The position numbers were made by a program, and so were the translations under genes. From contig JASJZC010000001.1 of NCBI GenBank assembly GCA_037178855.1, positions 2,542,001-2,606,000 of the forward strand: DNA of 64,000 bases, written 5' to 3'. This document shows positions 32,374 through 43,513 of this stretch, in pieces; position 1 is the stretch's first letter, and each line of letters starts with the position of its first letter. Source of the DNA: Oscheius sp. JU75. Taxonomy: Eukaryota > Nematoda > Chromadorea > Rhabditida > Rhabditidae. The notes beneath the pieces are model-generated. The model was not told where the DNA came from, ran no database searches, and saw only the letters and a program-made list of their open reading frames with translations.

Positions 32374-34356
32374 TTACCAACCGAAGCCGGGCTGCTCGGC
32401 ACCGTGCCAGTCATTGTAAGGCTGCCAGGAGAAATTGGGAATTACGTGACCGGGGCTAAAATGTGTTGCTAAGGCGGCCGCAAGTGGGTAAAAAACTGAC
32501 ACGTCTTGATTTTCTTGCGGGACACGGTAGCCGGGTCGGCGCTGACCGTTTCGGTTGCCTCCTCCACCTCCTCTGCCCCGTCCTCTTCTGTGATTGCCTC
32601 CCGATGGACCCGGACCACCATGGTGCACATCCTGTCTCTGTTGCGGAGCCCGATTTCCGCCACCTCGACCGCCCCGACCAGATCGTCCCTGACGGAAAGG
32701 ACGAGTATCCGGAACCTCGATCCTGAGATTCAGATTCGGAATGAAGTCCCGAAGATGAGTATGGTAACTGAGATGGGTTTCAGCCTCGGCTTTGAAAGAG
32801 ATCACGAAGGGCTCATTGGCACTGAAATGGATACGAATTGAAGGTAGCATGAGAAAACTAACGCCTTGGTTTCACGATGGCGACGACCGCTAACATGGGT
32901 GCGGCGAGAGGCATTGTCGTGGGGAAGCTGACAGTTGCAGAGGTAGCAGAAACAGTTTGTGATGGCCTCGTCGATATCGTCGCTGAAGTTGGCCTCGTAA
33001 CCGTCCTGAAAGCAGGATCCGTTGACTGAGAGACAGAGAGGTCAGGAGAGGCAAGCGCTTACGCATTGGACCAGTCGCTCCCTCGATACCAGAAGATTCC
33101 GAACAAAACGAGATACCCGGGAGCAAGGACTGACAGTGAATTACCTCAGAATTTGGTCCAGCGGATCCACCCCACCCGTAGCCATAGATTGTATCATCAT
33201 CGAAATCCTCGTCGTCGTCTTCCTCATTGGGACTGACATCTCCGAAGACGGCTTCCTGTTCTTCCCATCGAAGAACATCGATGTCGTCGAAGAATTGAAT
33301 TGTGCCGAAGCCACTGTCTACCACTGGGTCGATCATGAACGGAGGAGGAGTCGTCCTCAATTGATATGGCATCGTACGCGAGGGCATATGATCGGGAAAG
33401 GGGCCCAACTCGGCAGCAACATCGCTTCTGAACAAGACATTCAATTCAAAACATTTCTGTCTTACCGAAGGAACTTGAGCTTTTTCATATTCTGGTCGAC
33501 GCTTACCGAGCCATTCCTCAGACACTCTTCGATCTTTTTCTGTCTATTCCTGGCAGCCTCGACGTCCTTCTCCAACTCGGTGTAGACCTGTCCCAGAGCG
33601 GCGAGTCTCTTCTGGGCCGCGTCCAGTACTGTCGGAGGCTCTCCTCCAAAGCTGGCGGCAGTACGGAAGTTTCTCGAATGAGGCATGACCTTCAGAGGAT
33701 CCAGTCCGAGATCATTGATCGACTTGGTCACCTCGTCCACGATGGACGAGAAATGGCTCAGGGCTCCGGTGAAGGAGCCTAACGAAGTAAAGTGTAAGTT
33801 TTTTTTATAGATGCTCACCACGGAGCTCATCCTCAATGGCCAAGAGATCTTCATGGTTCTGACCTGGAGAAGCTGGTCGCGATTCGGGATCTTTACACAG
33901 AAGACCCATCTTCTGTAGGAGCTCTGGAATCGATACTTCGTAGTCTATCTCTGTCTCTCTGGTTTTTCTTGCCTCTCCTTTCTCTCTAATTACTCATCGT
34001 GAGAAAATTGCGTATCTAATTCTTGTTTTCTTCATTTTATTTCATGAAACTCACGTAGAAGTTGATAGTTTGTGGGAATATCTCCCAACCTCGTCCTTGT
34101 CTCCTTTCTGCACAGTGGGCAGGTAATTTTGGCCGTGTGACTGATCAGTCCATTCACACATGTATGACAGATGGTATGTCCGCAGACGAGACTTTTCGGG
34201 ATACGCTTTCCTTCGTTGTACTTCTGAAAAGTAACGTTACCAAGAATCTGAAGAGAAACTCACATTCCAGCAAACCCCGCAGATATTTGGCATGCAATCC
34301 GACGAGGTCGAATCGCACGAAGACGTTCGTTCTCTGGCAGCTGGTCTAACACTCAT
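32374..34356 (-). CDS. RING finger / U1-type zinc finger / RGG-box protein
   Basis: Seven minus-strand exons, 34356-34264, 34223-34055, 33944-33819, 33778-33466, 33427-33063, 33025-32863 and 32821-32374, join in phase to 558 aa. A RING (about residues 26-80) has NICGVC, CGHTICHTCV and CPLCR, suggesting E3 ubiquitin ligase activity. A coiled coil follows (LAALGQVYTELEKDVEAARN, about 180-225), then an acidic stretch (NEEDDDEDFDDD). A C2H2 finger of U1/matrin type comes next (CYLCNCQLPHDNASRRTHVSGRRHR). Last is a Gly/Arg-rich RGG region (about 445-510), typical of RNA binding, and an aromatic tail. RING plus RNA-binding parts suggests an RNA-linked ligase; I do not recognise an exact ortholog. 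The last part of exon 5 (33144-33063) could be intronic in some transcripts. A CATTTTTCAG acceptor lies nine bases before the ATG. Confidence 0.82.
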
Positions 34357-34654
34357 GTTTGAAAGCTGAAAAATGTGAAAACTTTTGGAAAAGTGAGCTG
34401 GAAAGACGAGAATTTCTACGAAATAAACATTCGTGGCTGGTAGAGTGGCAAGAAAAAGCGGAGCCGGCCGAATGGGGCGCGGAATCCGGTGGGCCAATCA
34501 GGTGCGACGGCAGTCGTGGCAGGACCCACTCCAGTCAGAGAGGGGGACTGAAAGAGTCAGAAACAGAGACGAAATAGGCGGACAGAGAAATGATAGTGTT
34601 TCGTGTTTATTCGGAGGAGATCTGGGTAGAAAGAAGGACGAGGAGTAGAGCTTC
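34357..34654 (-). promoter_or_regulatory. 298-bp same-strand gap with 3' splice site before the RING gene
   Basis: Separates the stop of the one-TM gene from the RING gene ATG. TTTTTCAG sits nine bases before that ATG with no upstream coding exon. The short spacing and lone acceptor fit a downstream operon gene receiving a spliced leader, or simply a gene whose outron is short. Confidence 0.35.
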
Positions 34655-35362
34655 TCATGGACCCGCATTGGCCAGATTCTTCTGCTGTTCTTCGACAAAG
34701 TTCTTCTCTTGGCTCTCAATCAGCTGACCGTGGATCTTGTGGTGGACCGTCACCGCGTCGTCGTCGCTCTGGAAATTTAAAATGGACTCTGTCTTTCCTT
34801 GTCTTCCTCACTTCCTTCCCAGACCAAACTCTGACAAGTGTTACGAAAAACTGGAACTGTTTACATCCCTGTCGTATCCATAATGATGTGCACCTCCCTC
34901 GTGTATTCGTAATCCCGACTCTTTCCAAAATCTGTTGTTGTTCTAGTCCCGTCCAGTTTTTGATATCCCTCACGTACACTCTGATTGTTCGATGACTCTC
35001 TTGCCAACACCTGTTTAGTACATGATATTAGAGTACGAGTACACTGTGATAGGCTTTGTACACTCTGTTATCAGTTGGTGAAACAGATCGACCCGATTGG
35101 AGAGTCATAGGTCAATTAACACAGTGAGTGAACCTGTATTGTACTCTTTGCGCTGTCACTGCCACTGTTTCTTTCAGCTAACCATCATGTATCCGGTAAA
35201 GTGAATGATGACCATGATGACAATGAAGATGACGATGTAGAGCATCTCGACGAGCACGAAGATCCAGACCGCTCGCTCAGGCGGATCTGGATTTTGCGTA
35301 ATCCCGGCCGAGCTCAAGGCCGTAGAAGTCGGGACCAAGTAGACACTAGTAGAGGAGTTCAT
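34655..35362 (-). CDS. Small single-pass membrane protein
   Basis: Three minus-strand exons, 35362-35183, 34980-34894 and 34768-34655, give 126 aa in phase. The N-terminal about 32 residues are Ser/Thr-rich with one NSS glycosylation site and no signal peptide. A 26-residue hydrophobic segment follows (VWIFVLVEMLYIVIFIVIMV and onward), then a charged cytoplasmic tail with SVREGYQKL, a Thr run and an acidic-Gln end (FVEEQQKNLANAGP). A type III single-pass topology like KCNE/MPS ion-channel subunits is possible, but no signature proves it. The exon 2 donor (GAG|GTGCAC) is weak; reading through it gives an alternative short tail ending HIIMDTTGM. The first intron is 202 nt. Confidence 0.55.
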
Positions 35363-36446
35363 CGCTGACGCGATGGAGACGAGTTTTGGGAGTTCAAGTG
35401 ACCTTTTTTTTCAGTTACAAATTTTTTTTTATTGTTTTAGAGAAAAAACAGTGATTAGTGAAAAAAACTCAATATTTTTGTTCCTGTTCCGGGAAAGCTG
35501 ACTAAACAGAAGTAAATCTTCATGACCCGTTGATCTCCACATAACGTTATGTAAATGATGCTGGCCAAATATTGACGCCTTTTTTGTTGGAGCAGAAGTC
35601 AGCCAGTATTGTTTTCGTACGCCCTTTCCTACCTCCCCAAATTTCCACAAATGCGGTCGAAAAATGAACCGAAAGCTGGTAACGTTTCGGCACGCATTTT
35701 CAAGGAGTACGATACGTAAAGTACGCAGCCACGTAACTATTTTCGCTTGGACATCAGAAAAAGAAAAAGTTCGTTGTTTTCTCTTGTTTCTTTCACGTTG
35801 TTGCCCCTATTTTTGCTTTTGTTTTCGTCGCGTCTTGGTGAAAAATACTTGCTAGACGACTATGCACATCCTCTTTCACTAATGACGCCTTGGTGAATGG
35901 TTTTCTTGCAACTTCCCCATCCTACTGTGGTCATAAAAGTCTTTATTCGTTAATTCTTAAGAAAACGTCATAGAAGAGCCGCAAAATTCGTTTTTTCTGC
36001 CCGACAGCTGATTAAGCCCGCCCACTTGTCGCCACCTCTAGTTTCGTGAGAGGAAATAACGCCGCGAATTCACACCCTTGTCGCTCTATTATGCTCTGAG
36101 TCCGGCAGCTGGCTTTTCCCGTTTCTTCTCCTCATAAAACACCAGCCACACATCCTCTCTTGTCGCAGTCAGTTAATTGCTTATGCATCGTCTGCTGCGA
36201 GAGGAGAAAAGAAAGGCTGCGCATTGATCCGTGTGTGCACTGCGTCTCGAACATGAGTTCTATCGCTCTCTCTCTCTCTCTCTTTCTTTTCCAATTCGTT
36301 CTGTCAATCAAAAAACAGTACTGTGCAGTCTGTTTAAACTGTCATCTGCAGCTGTTTTTGTTTGCCACCCTGGCCATTCTTTCCTAGCCAGCACCTGTCC
36401 CGACCTCGACCTCATTCCAGCCCATAATATCCCCCCTTTTCTATTA
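35363..36446. other. Intergenic, no gene recognised
   Basis: AT-rich, with GACGCC/TTGGTGAA phrases and a CT-dinucleotide run at 36263-36287. An open frame at 36231-36554 partly overlaps the next gene but begins in low-complexity sequence. It may hold the promoters of the minus-strand membrane gene and the plus-strand small gene. Confidence 0.35.
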
Positions 36447-36754
36447 ATGCAGCTATTTTTCAGGCTCCAGGAGAGGAGGAACTCCAATTTTATAGCTGAA
36501 TCTGTCCTTGATGATAGCGACGAGACGGATATAGGACTCAATTCGACAAGGTAAGCTCTCCAACCTCATTGAGAGCCTCTTCTTCGGTAAATTCTGAACT
36601 TACGACCTTTTTCAAAAGGAGAACCAACTCAAAAACACAAGACAGTCGGACAGCTGTTAGAAGACTAGCCACAACACCAATGTCTCGAGAAAATCAATGC
36701 TCAAGGCATGTGAAAAGTCGATCATCCAGTTCTCTAATTGCCATGGCCGTGTGA
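36447..36754 (+). CDS. Small basic Ser/Arg-rich protein, unknown
   Basis: Two exons,36447-36550 and 36619-36754, join in phase to 79 aa. The N-terminal half is acidic (ESVLDDSDETDIGL); the C-terminal half is basic and serine-rich (RRTNSKTQDSRTAVRRL, KSRSSSSLIAMAV). A TTTTTCAG acceptor lies inside the first codons (to 36462), so these may instead be the last two exons of a longer gene whose 5' part I cannot find. No family recognised. Confidence 0.4.
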
Positions 36755-37295
36755 TCGAGCTTTTTATGGCACTTTCCGTGCTTTTTTTGGTCCGAAACAC
36801 GCAAAATCTACAATTCCAACTCAATTATTTTATCGAACAAGACAAGCGCCAACTTTGCAGCTGTTTTGTGAGAAACTTCTGCAATCCTTTCGCTGAAAAA
36901 AGGACAGAAACAACAGATTGATCTTTTTCGTTAGAAAGGTTTAGAAAAGTAAGAATTTTAGCTTCATTTCAGCTGTCTAGTCGATGGCTGCCTAACTATC
37001 TAGTTTGTGGCAAAACATTTCTCCCTGAGTATGTGTTGTTTTCGCCCTAAATACCAAACATTTTATAACTCAATACCTGTCCAGTCTATCGAACAGAAGT
37101 GATGATTCACCTCGTCGTCATTTCGTGATTTCCCGCCGGATTTCATCCCTTTACCCCTCATTGATTGCACAGCTTTCTCGCAAAAGTTCAGCTCCTATTG
37201 GTCTATCGATAGAAGGAGAGACGTTCAAACGTGTCTAATGGTGTTTATTTTCAGAAGCCGGCCTCCTCTCCTACCACGTTAGACGGCTTCGTACC
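36755..37295 (+). promoter_or_regulatory. 5' flank of the SPPL2-like gene
   Basis: No coding frame is supported. GTTTATTTTCAG ends at 37254, 41 bases before the ATG, without an upstream partner exon in phase. It could be a trans-splice site or a 5' UTR intron end. Confidence 0.35.
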
Positions 37296-40200
37296 ATGCG
37301 GATACTCATTTTTATAGGCTTACTAGCAATTATTGAGGTACCCCTAACTTTTTTTATCACAAAAACGCCGAAATTCCAGGCTCGACGCGTGAAACAAGGC
37401 TACAAGGAGAGTTTTATATTCGCCACTATCCGACGACGAGACGGTACGGGTCCGCAGAAGACTGTCTGCGCAAACTACCTCCAATATAGGCTCAAATTAC
37501 TACCGGAAAATAGGCAAGAAGCGGTCAGTCCGGTCAAAACATTAACGATTCATCATTTTATAGCACTTTTACCCCCTAGGATGGTGGCGCGATAAGCCCT
37601 GGAACACCAAGGTCTGCCCGATAAGCAGTTCAGGAGAACACAGGTATTTTTTTATAGTTTCTGTCCATAAAATCGAGAATTTAGCTACAACGGCAGCGTG
37701 GTGCCGCTAGATTATCGGATTCTGGATGACGGGACAAACTGCACACATCAGTTTGCGGATCAGGAATTCAAAAAGGCCGCCCAATTTGAGGTTTCTTATG
37801 ATTTCGGATGGATAATTCTGGAAAATAACATTTAGATAGATCAACTAAAGGCTAATGGAGCCTCAGCCGGTCTTCTTCTTCTTGACAAGGGACGACAGTT
37901 CGTTCTGAGGTGGAGAGACTTTCTGGTTCGTTTTTTTTCTATTTTTGTAGACGGGTTTAGTTCTCTTTTAAGTCAGAAATTTTGACTCTCGCAACTTCCG
38001 AGGTTTTTCTCGGCAAAACTTTCGAGGCCTAATCTCAAATTAGGCCTCGAAAGTTTTGACTCCAAATATACAATTAGTGTGCTAGGCAACACCTTACATT
38101 CTCCCGCCTTGTACTATATCCACTTCCCGTTTCTGTTACCCAAACTGTCAGAGCATGTGTGTACTAGGCGGATTTGATTTCCAAAGCCAGCATGAAACAC
38201 CTTCAAATTGAAACGAAAAAAAGTCTTTGAAATTTTCGAAAGTTGTTTTTCGTCAAAGAATCCGAGGATCAGACTCCCTCAGTAATCAGGGTCTTTGCTG
38301 AATTTCAGTCAAAAAAGTGTCTGAGGGCATGGTCTAGTCTTATAGGACATCCAGGAAGAGGTCAACCAGATTCCTGCGGTACAAAAATGTTGTCTCTCTT
38401 CCACGGCCGTTTTTGGGTTTGACAAAATGGTTTCCCTTGTTATTTTTGCTCCAGTTGTGCGACTCTTCCCTGCCGATAGTAGATATCAGTTGGTCAGTGG
38501 GAAGTCGCCAGAGTGACTATTTTTTTACTCCTGAACGTTTCCATTTTCCAGTTCGCCGACTTCTATGATCCCTACATCAATGCCTCGACAGCCATCCCAA
38601 CCTTCTTCATGTACAGCGAGCTTCTGAGGAGCACTCTCCAGGAACTCAACCTGGCCGACGGCGCCGAGGCCGAAATAGGCTTCCATCGTCCTCTCGACAG
38701 TCTTTTCGATCTCTCCATGGTCATCATCTGGCTCCTCGCGATGGGATGCGTCGCTGGGGGTGGGGTCTGGGCCTACCACAGAAATCGGTACTTTTTTGTG
38801 TTTTTCCTCTTAAAGGGACGCTATCATTATGGGTAGACGGCCGAACGCGTTTTCAAATCGGGTTCCGTGAAAATCAATCTTTCGCATTTTTCGATGCTTT
38901 ACACACATTTTTATGCTTTCTAAGCATGTCTAATCGACTCAGCGTCTAATACAACTCCGAAAACGACTACGTCGACGTCAAAAATGACAAAAAAAGGAAA
39001 GTTTGAGGAAGTGCTGTTCTTCTCATCTTATTCTTATTTTCTTCATTTTTCTGGCCTTTTTTGACGTCGAAGTAGACGTTTCCGGGATACTTTTCGACGC
39101 TGAGTCGCTTAAACAAACATAAAAATGTGTGTAAAGCACCGAAAAATGCGGAAGATTGATTTTCAGGGAAGCTCGTCGCGGAAACCGATTTGAAAACGCG
39201 TTCGGCCGTATACCCATCTACCCATAATGAGTGTCCCTTTAAAACTTGTATTTAAGACTAGGAAAAGATAAGCCGACGCTGGCAACAGGTCAAGTCACCT
39301 CGCCGCCTTCAACAGAATCGAGCGAGACGGAAAAAGAGCCGTCCTGCCTGAAAAGATTCTGTGTGAGCAATGCGAATAGCATAGCCATCGTCGTCCTCAT
39401 GGTCTTCCTGGTCGTCGTCCTCATGACCGGCTTCTTCTTCCGCTCCCTTCTAGGTTTTTGTGATCATTTTTATACCAATAATCGGATTTTAGTCGCCATT
39501 TTCAACGTCCTAGTCACAATTCTGGGCTCGATCAGCGTCTTTCAGTGTGTCCGAGCCCTCCTGTCCAATTTCCTCTGCCTCCGCGAGTGCAAAGTCTACA
39601 CGGCCAAGCCTCAACTTTCGGATAAAATCCGTTAGTTTTCTATTCATTTTTTAGTGTAATGAGACCATTTCAGTCTCGTGGATAGGCTCCCATCCGAGCT
39701 ACTTGGACATTTTCATCTATCTCTGCTCTCTGACTATGTGCATCTGCTGGTACATCTTCCGGAAAGACCCCTACGCCTTCATTCTCCTCGATATCATCAA
39801 TGTGACTCTCTGTCTTCACATCTTGAAGTCGTTGAGGTTGCCCAGTGTCAAGGTAGGTGTATTTGGAAACATTTTCTCATAAGGAACACTAAATGATCTC
39901 TGTCATAGCTATTTTGCAGCAATATAGAGCGGGCTTTTCTTCAGAGGTTTTTTTTATTGTTTCTGAGCTAAAACCCGCTGCCATAGAAATGGCTTTAGCT
40001 CACTCGGAATAATCTCAGTGGTGTATGAAAATGATGAAAGTTTCGTTGAAGTTCATGATCGACGGTAGTAGGTGAGATGGAAAACGGATTGAGTCGCTCA
40101 AATCCTGTGATGTTTTAATGTGCAAAAACACCATTTTACGTCTTCAAAGTTCCCCGAATTTAGTCCATTCCCTGAGCCTTCAGTAGTTGAGTCATATGCC

Positions 40201-41680
40201 GTTGATCTGGCCATTTCCAATAAAAAAAAACAAGTAGGAAATATAAAAAAAAAAGAACAAAGCCCCAGTTATTCTGTGGTTTTTCGCAGCCTCGAGCCTT
40301 GATGTGTCAAGACCTGTCAAGAAATAAGATGGGCAAGTTACTTTTCGTTATGGGACGTAGTTCTTTTAGGGTAGTCCAACTTAGAATGTGACGGCGATAA
40401 AATATGTTATCTATCTGGAGTGGAGTTACTCTAAAAGTTTTACTCATTACACAGTCTCAAAATTCGGTTGTCTCTGGGAAAAATGCTAGACAGGTTGAGT
40501 TTTTTACAGTTTTGCACAGAATGAGCAGGAGTAACATTTTTGCTTTAAAAAAAAAAAACTTTTTTCAGTGGATCTCTTGCCTAATGGCCTGCATGTTCAT
40601 CTACGACGCCGTGATGGTCTTCGTCACACCGGCCTTCACCAGCAATGGCTGTTCCGTGATGCTCGAAGTTGCCACCGGAATCGATTGCAATTCGAACAGT
40701 ATCGGCTATCCGATGCCCCCAGTCGACGCCACCCAGCCCGAGAAGTTCCCAATGCTAATGCAGGTCATGCCGTTCGATTCGATGACCGACTGTATGGATC
40801 TGGCGGTGGAGACGAGTTATCCGATGACCATACTGGGTCTAGGGGACATCATCATACCCGGGTATCTGGTGACACACTGCTTCACGATGGCCGGCTTTTC
40901 CGAGAAGATTCGTCTTCTCTATGGAATCGTCTGTGTTTTCGGTGGGTTGTTTTGCGAACTGATTGGGATACCGGCAGAAAAATCTACTAAGGGGTTCGTC
41001 CTGTGGGCTAAAATTCTATCCAGTTGCTTCCACAGTCATTTGCTCGAAGTTTTCCCGACTATTTTAAATGTTTAAACATTATCCCGATTGCTGTCATTTG
41101 GCATCCATCGCCTCTGTCAATCTGCCCTCTTTGCAATCTCTGTCAAACAGAGGTTATGACAAGATGCCCTAGTCACGTCCCTGGCAACTTGTCTGGGTCT
41201 GATCACATCGATCGATGTCTCCAAAAAAAATCCTACCCGCTTCAAAGGCATGTGTCTGTCAAATCTCCTACATGTCATTTTGGCGCTATACTGAGGCCCA
41301 AAAACAGCCAAATAGAAGTGCTTTCTTTTTAATACAATCTTTTGACAGGTAGAGACTCTTTCACCGTACTGAAAACACTTTCACTAAACGAATCTTTTCA
41401 GGCTACGGCGTCGGTCTCATCATCACCTTCCTGGCTCTGACTCTGATGCACATGGCCCAGCCCGCTCTCATCTACCTCGTTCCCTGCACTCTCATTCCCA
41501 TTTACCTGCTGGCCTGCTGTCGCGGCGAATTCGGTACGCTCTGGTCTGGAATCGTGGTCGAAGACAAGTCTACCACCGAGGCATTTCCCTTATTTTTGTC
41601 TAAAAAAAGACTAAATTCAGAGCGACACGGAGACAGTACATCTATCCACATCAGAGCAGAGCCCCGTGGCCGAGCTGTAA
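37296..41680 (+). CDS. sppl2: Signal peptide peptidase-like protein, SPPL2 type
   Basis: Thirteen exons join in phase (37296-37337, 37380-37523, 37564-37643, 37685-37790, 37836-37925, 38346-38492, 38552-38787, 39257-39453, 39493-39630, 39674-39852, 40569-40941, 41402-41580, 41621-41680), giving 656 aa. It is an intramembrane aspartyl protease that cleaves type II membrane proteins within the membrane. It has a signal peptide (MRILIFIGLLAIIE), a lumenal protease-associated domain (about 40-250, with NCTHQFADQEFKKAA and ANGASAGLLLLDKG), then nine membrane segments. Catalytic marks are FIYDAVMVF (YD), LGLGDIIIPG (GxGD) and QPALIYLVP (PAL). The two Asp are the active pair. The last intron (41581-41620) has a GC donor; reading through would give a different tail. 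Exon 6 borders are the least certain. An N-glycosylated, endosome/lysosome location is expected from SPPL2 relatives. Confidence 0.92.
37975..38065. repeat. Palindrome in SPPL2 intron 5
   Basis: AAAACTTTCGAGGCCTAATCTC is followed by AAATTAGGCCTCGAAAGTTTT, an 18-bp stem with a short loop. It is intronic and non-coding. Confidence 0.65.
38809..39243. mobile_element. 435-bp foldback MITE filling SPPL2 intron 7
   Basis: The ends TAAAGGGACGCTATCATTATG and CATAATGAGTGTCCCTTTA are inverted repeats. The arms extend about 100-190 bp (both include GCCGAACGCGTTTTCAAATCGG). The intron is 38788-39256, so the element makes up about 93% of it. No transposase is present; the superfamily is unknown. Confidence 0.75.
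39853..40568. other. SPPL2 intron 10
   Basis: 716-bp intron separating the exon ending SVK from the exon with the YD motif. It is AT-rich and carries homopolymer A runs near 40230 and 40550. No nested gene or clear repeat was seen. Confidence 0.4.
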
Positions 41681-41819
41681 TAGCCTGTACATACAAGTTC
41701 AAATCTTGCGTTTTTTCGAATACGAGTACTTGTCATAATCAGCAGCTTTGACAAACATCTTCTTGTTCATCACCCTCAAATAAAACGTCTTCCTTCGTCT
41801 ATTTTCTGCATGTGGTCAA

Positions 41820-42215
41820 TTGTAGACTCTAAGGGTTTGAACGCGAAGAACCAGGGGTTCGATCCCGGCCGTGAAAAAATTTTTGCAGAGTCCCATTTTG
41901 GAGCTGAATGAGAATATCCGATCAGATTTAAGAATGCCGGTCTCAGCAAAAAAATATGCTTCAAAGATTTAGTTTGTGCTTTGCTAAGAGGCGCTATTTC
42001 GATCCTCAAGCTCCCGGTCCGATTCCTGTGACCGACAAATCTTTTAAATAGCTATTTTAAGAAGAGTTGGAGTTTTGGAGCCCGGCTCAATCGGTTGGAA
42101 AACTGACTTGGGCTCAGAGGTTCCGGTAAATCTCGTTTTTAGTATATCTTAATCGGTAAGATGGAGGATATTGTATCTAGAGGACCGGGTTCGATTCTCC
42201 GTGGGTAACAATTTT
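41820..42215. other. tRNA-derived remnants (SINE-like) between convergent genes
   Basis: Three pieces have pol III box-like parts: GGGGTTCGATCCCGGCC at 41858-41874 (box B / T arm), GGCTCAATCGGTTGGA at 42083-42098 (box A / D arm) with GAGGTTCCGG 27 bases later and a T run, and CCGGGTTCGATTCTCCG near 42186-42202. None folds into a complete cloverleaf by eye, so they are not called as tRNA genes. Confidence 0.35.
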
Positions 42216-42345
42216 TTGAACAGGCTGTTAACCAGAAGAGAACAGGCAAATAACCAATTTTGTTTGCTTTAAAATTTACTCTCTGACACTGGAGGAAAAT
42301 CTAACAGGTAGTAGCAAAATGTGAAACAATTTAGAAACGAACTGT

Positions 42346-42745
42346 CTAGGAAAAGGAGGGTCCTCCGGCTCCGAAGCCGCCACCGGAGCTCATTTCGTCC
42401 TGGAGCCTCTTCTGTAGGCTCTGTGAGACTAGATTCCACGACTCCATAAAACGATCCATACATCTTAATTCAGATTTCTTAAATCCAGGGGGAAAGTGGC
42501 CAAACCTCTGAAGACACTGCTTTTCGCTGCTGGAAAGGGCGCCTCCCGGACTGGTAATGCACTTCTGGGTACACTTTTCCGAGAGATCCTTAAATTTTTA
42601 CTATGAAAGATTGTCGAAAAAAACTTACTGTAATGAGATTTTGAGCATTGGCGATGGCGGCCTGCTGCTTCACGCCGGCGATGACCTGTTCTTGCTGCTC
42701 CGGGGTGAGCTTTCGCAGAGCTTCCATGTCCATTAGTTGCTCCAT
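42346..42745 (-). CDS. timm13: Mitochondrial import chaperone Tim13
   Basis: Three minus-strand exons, 42745-42629, 42588-42506 and 42463-42346, join in phase to 105 aa. A small TIM protein of the intermembrane space, it works with Tim8 as a hexamer that escorts hydrophobic inner-membrane precursors to TIM22. Twin CX3C motifs are present: CTQKC and CLQRC, the second split by a 42-nt intron after AG of the Arg codon. Tim13 identity rests on the order ANAQNLIT ... [25 protein letters not shown], close to animal Tim13. The N-terminus ([20 protein letters not shown]) is longer than in vertebrates and the tail is Gly-rich. TTTTCCAG sits six bases before the ATG, a likely trans-splice acceptor. Confidence 0.93.
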
Positions 42746-43513
42746 TTTGGTCTGGAAAAGCGGGTTGAGGAAGAGAGGAAAAGAAGCGAGGAGAGGTTAT
42801 TGGGAGCTTTCTGGGGCAAGTTGTAAGGTATTTTGATAGCCAGAAGGCCTCTAGTAAGTTTCTTTTTACTTCTTTTTTTGTGGAAAGTGGGTACTATGGA
42901 GTGGATCCGATGAGGGAAACGTCAAAGAAGTGTGGAAAGCTCCTCGAGGCACCGTGTTCTTTTAAAATTTCCATTTCCTCCGGCTCGTTATTTCGCTAGA
43001 CTATCGTTTCCCCGTTGCTCCTCCAGAAGCTTGTTATCGTTTTTCAAGAATTTGCTCTCTGATTCTAGACTCAAGAAAAGGTGTTAACTTTAATAAAGAT
43101 GTTGCATCAACAAAACCTTCTTTGTTTTGTATTATAACAGAACCCAGTGCCAGGAATGCATTTATACATAGCCTAGCTATTATTTACACAACAGGCTAAA
43201 AAGAAAATAATTGAATTTAGCCAAAGGAAGAAGAAAATAACATGGAAAATGTGAAACTCCCTGGAGCAGCTAATTTCAGCTCGTTTCAAACTTCGTGCCA
43301 AAACCCGGCCCCCGAGGAAAGTGGAATTCTGCGCGGCAGTTATTGGATTTTGCCCGAAGAAGGAAGCTCTGTTTATTATGCTTTTCTCTCACCTTTCCTG
43401 TATTTCCTTTGTAAACTCTTACTAAAAAAGAAATAGCTTATACATGTGAGCATGGCACTGCTCTACCACTTTTGCTTTGGAAAAATTAGAAAAGTTCGAG
43501 TTTACAGCTCAAG
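42746..43513. promoter_or_regulatory. Shared 5' region of Tim13 (minus) and TAF5 (plus)
   Basis: A 768-bp divergent intergenic region. No TATA box is obvious for either gene. TTTACAG lies near 43506, eight bases before the TAF5 ATG, but its preceding tract is only moderately pyrimidine-rich. No repeats were recognised. Confidence 0.3.

Noticed and set aside
33022-33585. 187-codon plus-strand frame
   Set aside because: Antisense shadow of the RING protein's exons, which carry clear motifs on the minus strand.
36231-36446. Upstream extension of the small gene through a CT repeat
   Set aside because: The translation is Ser/Leu low complexity from a dinucleotide run; the ATG at 36447 is the first sensible start.
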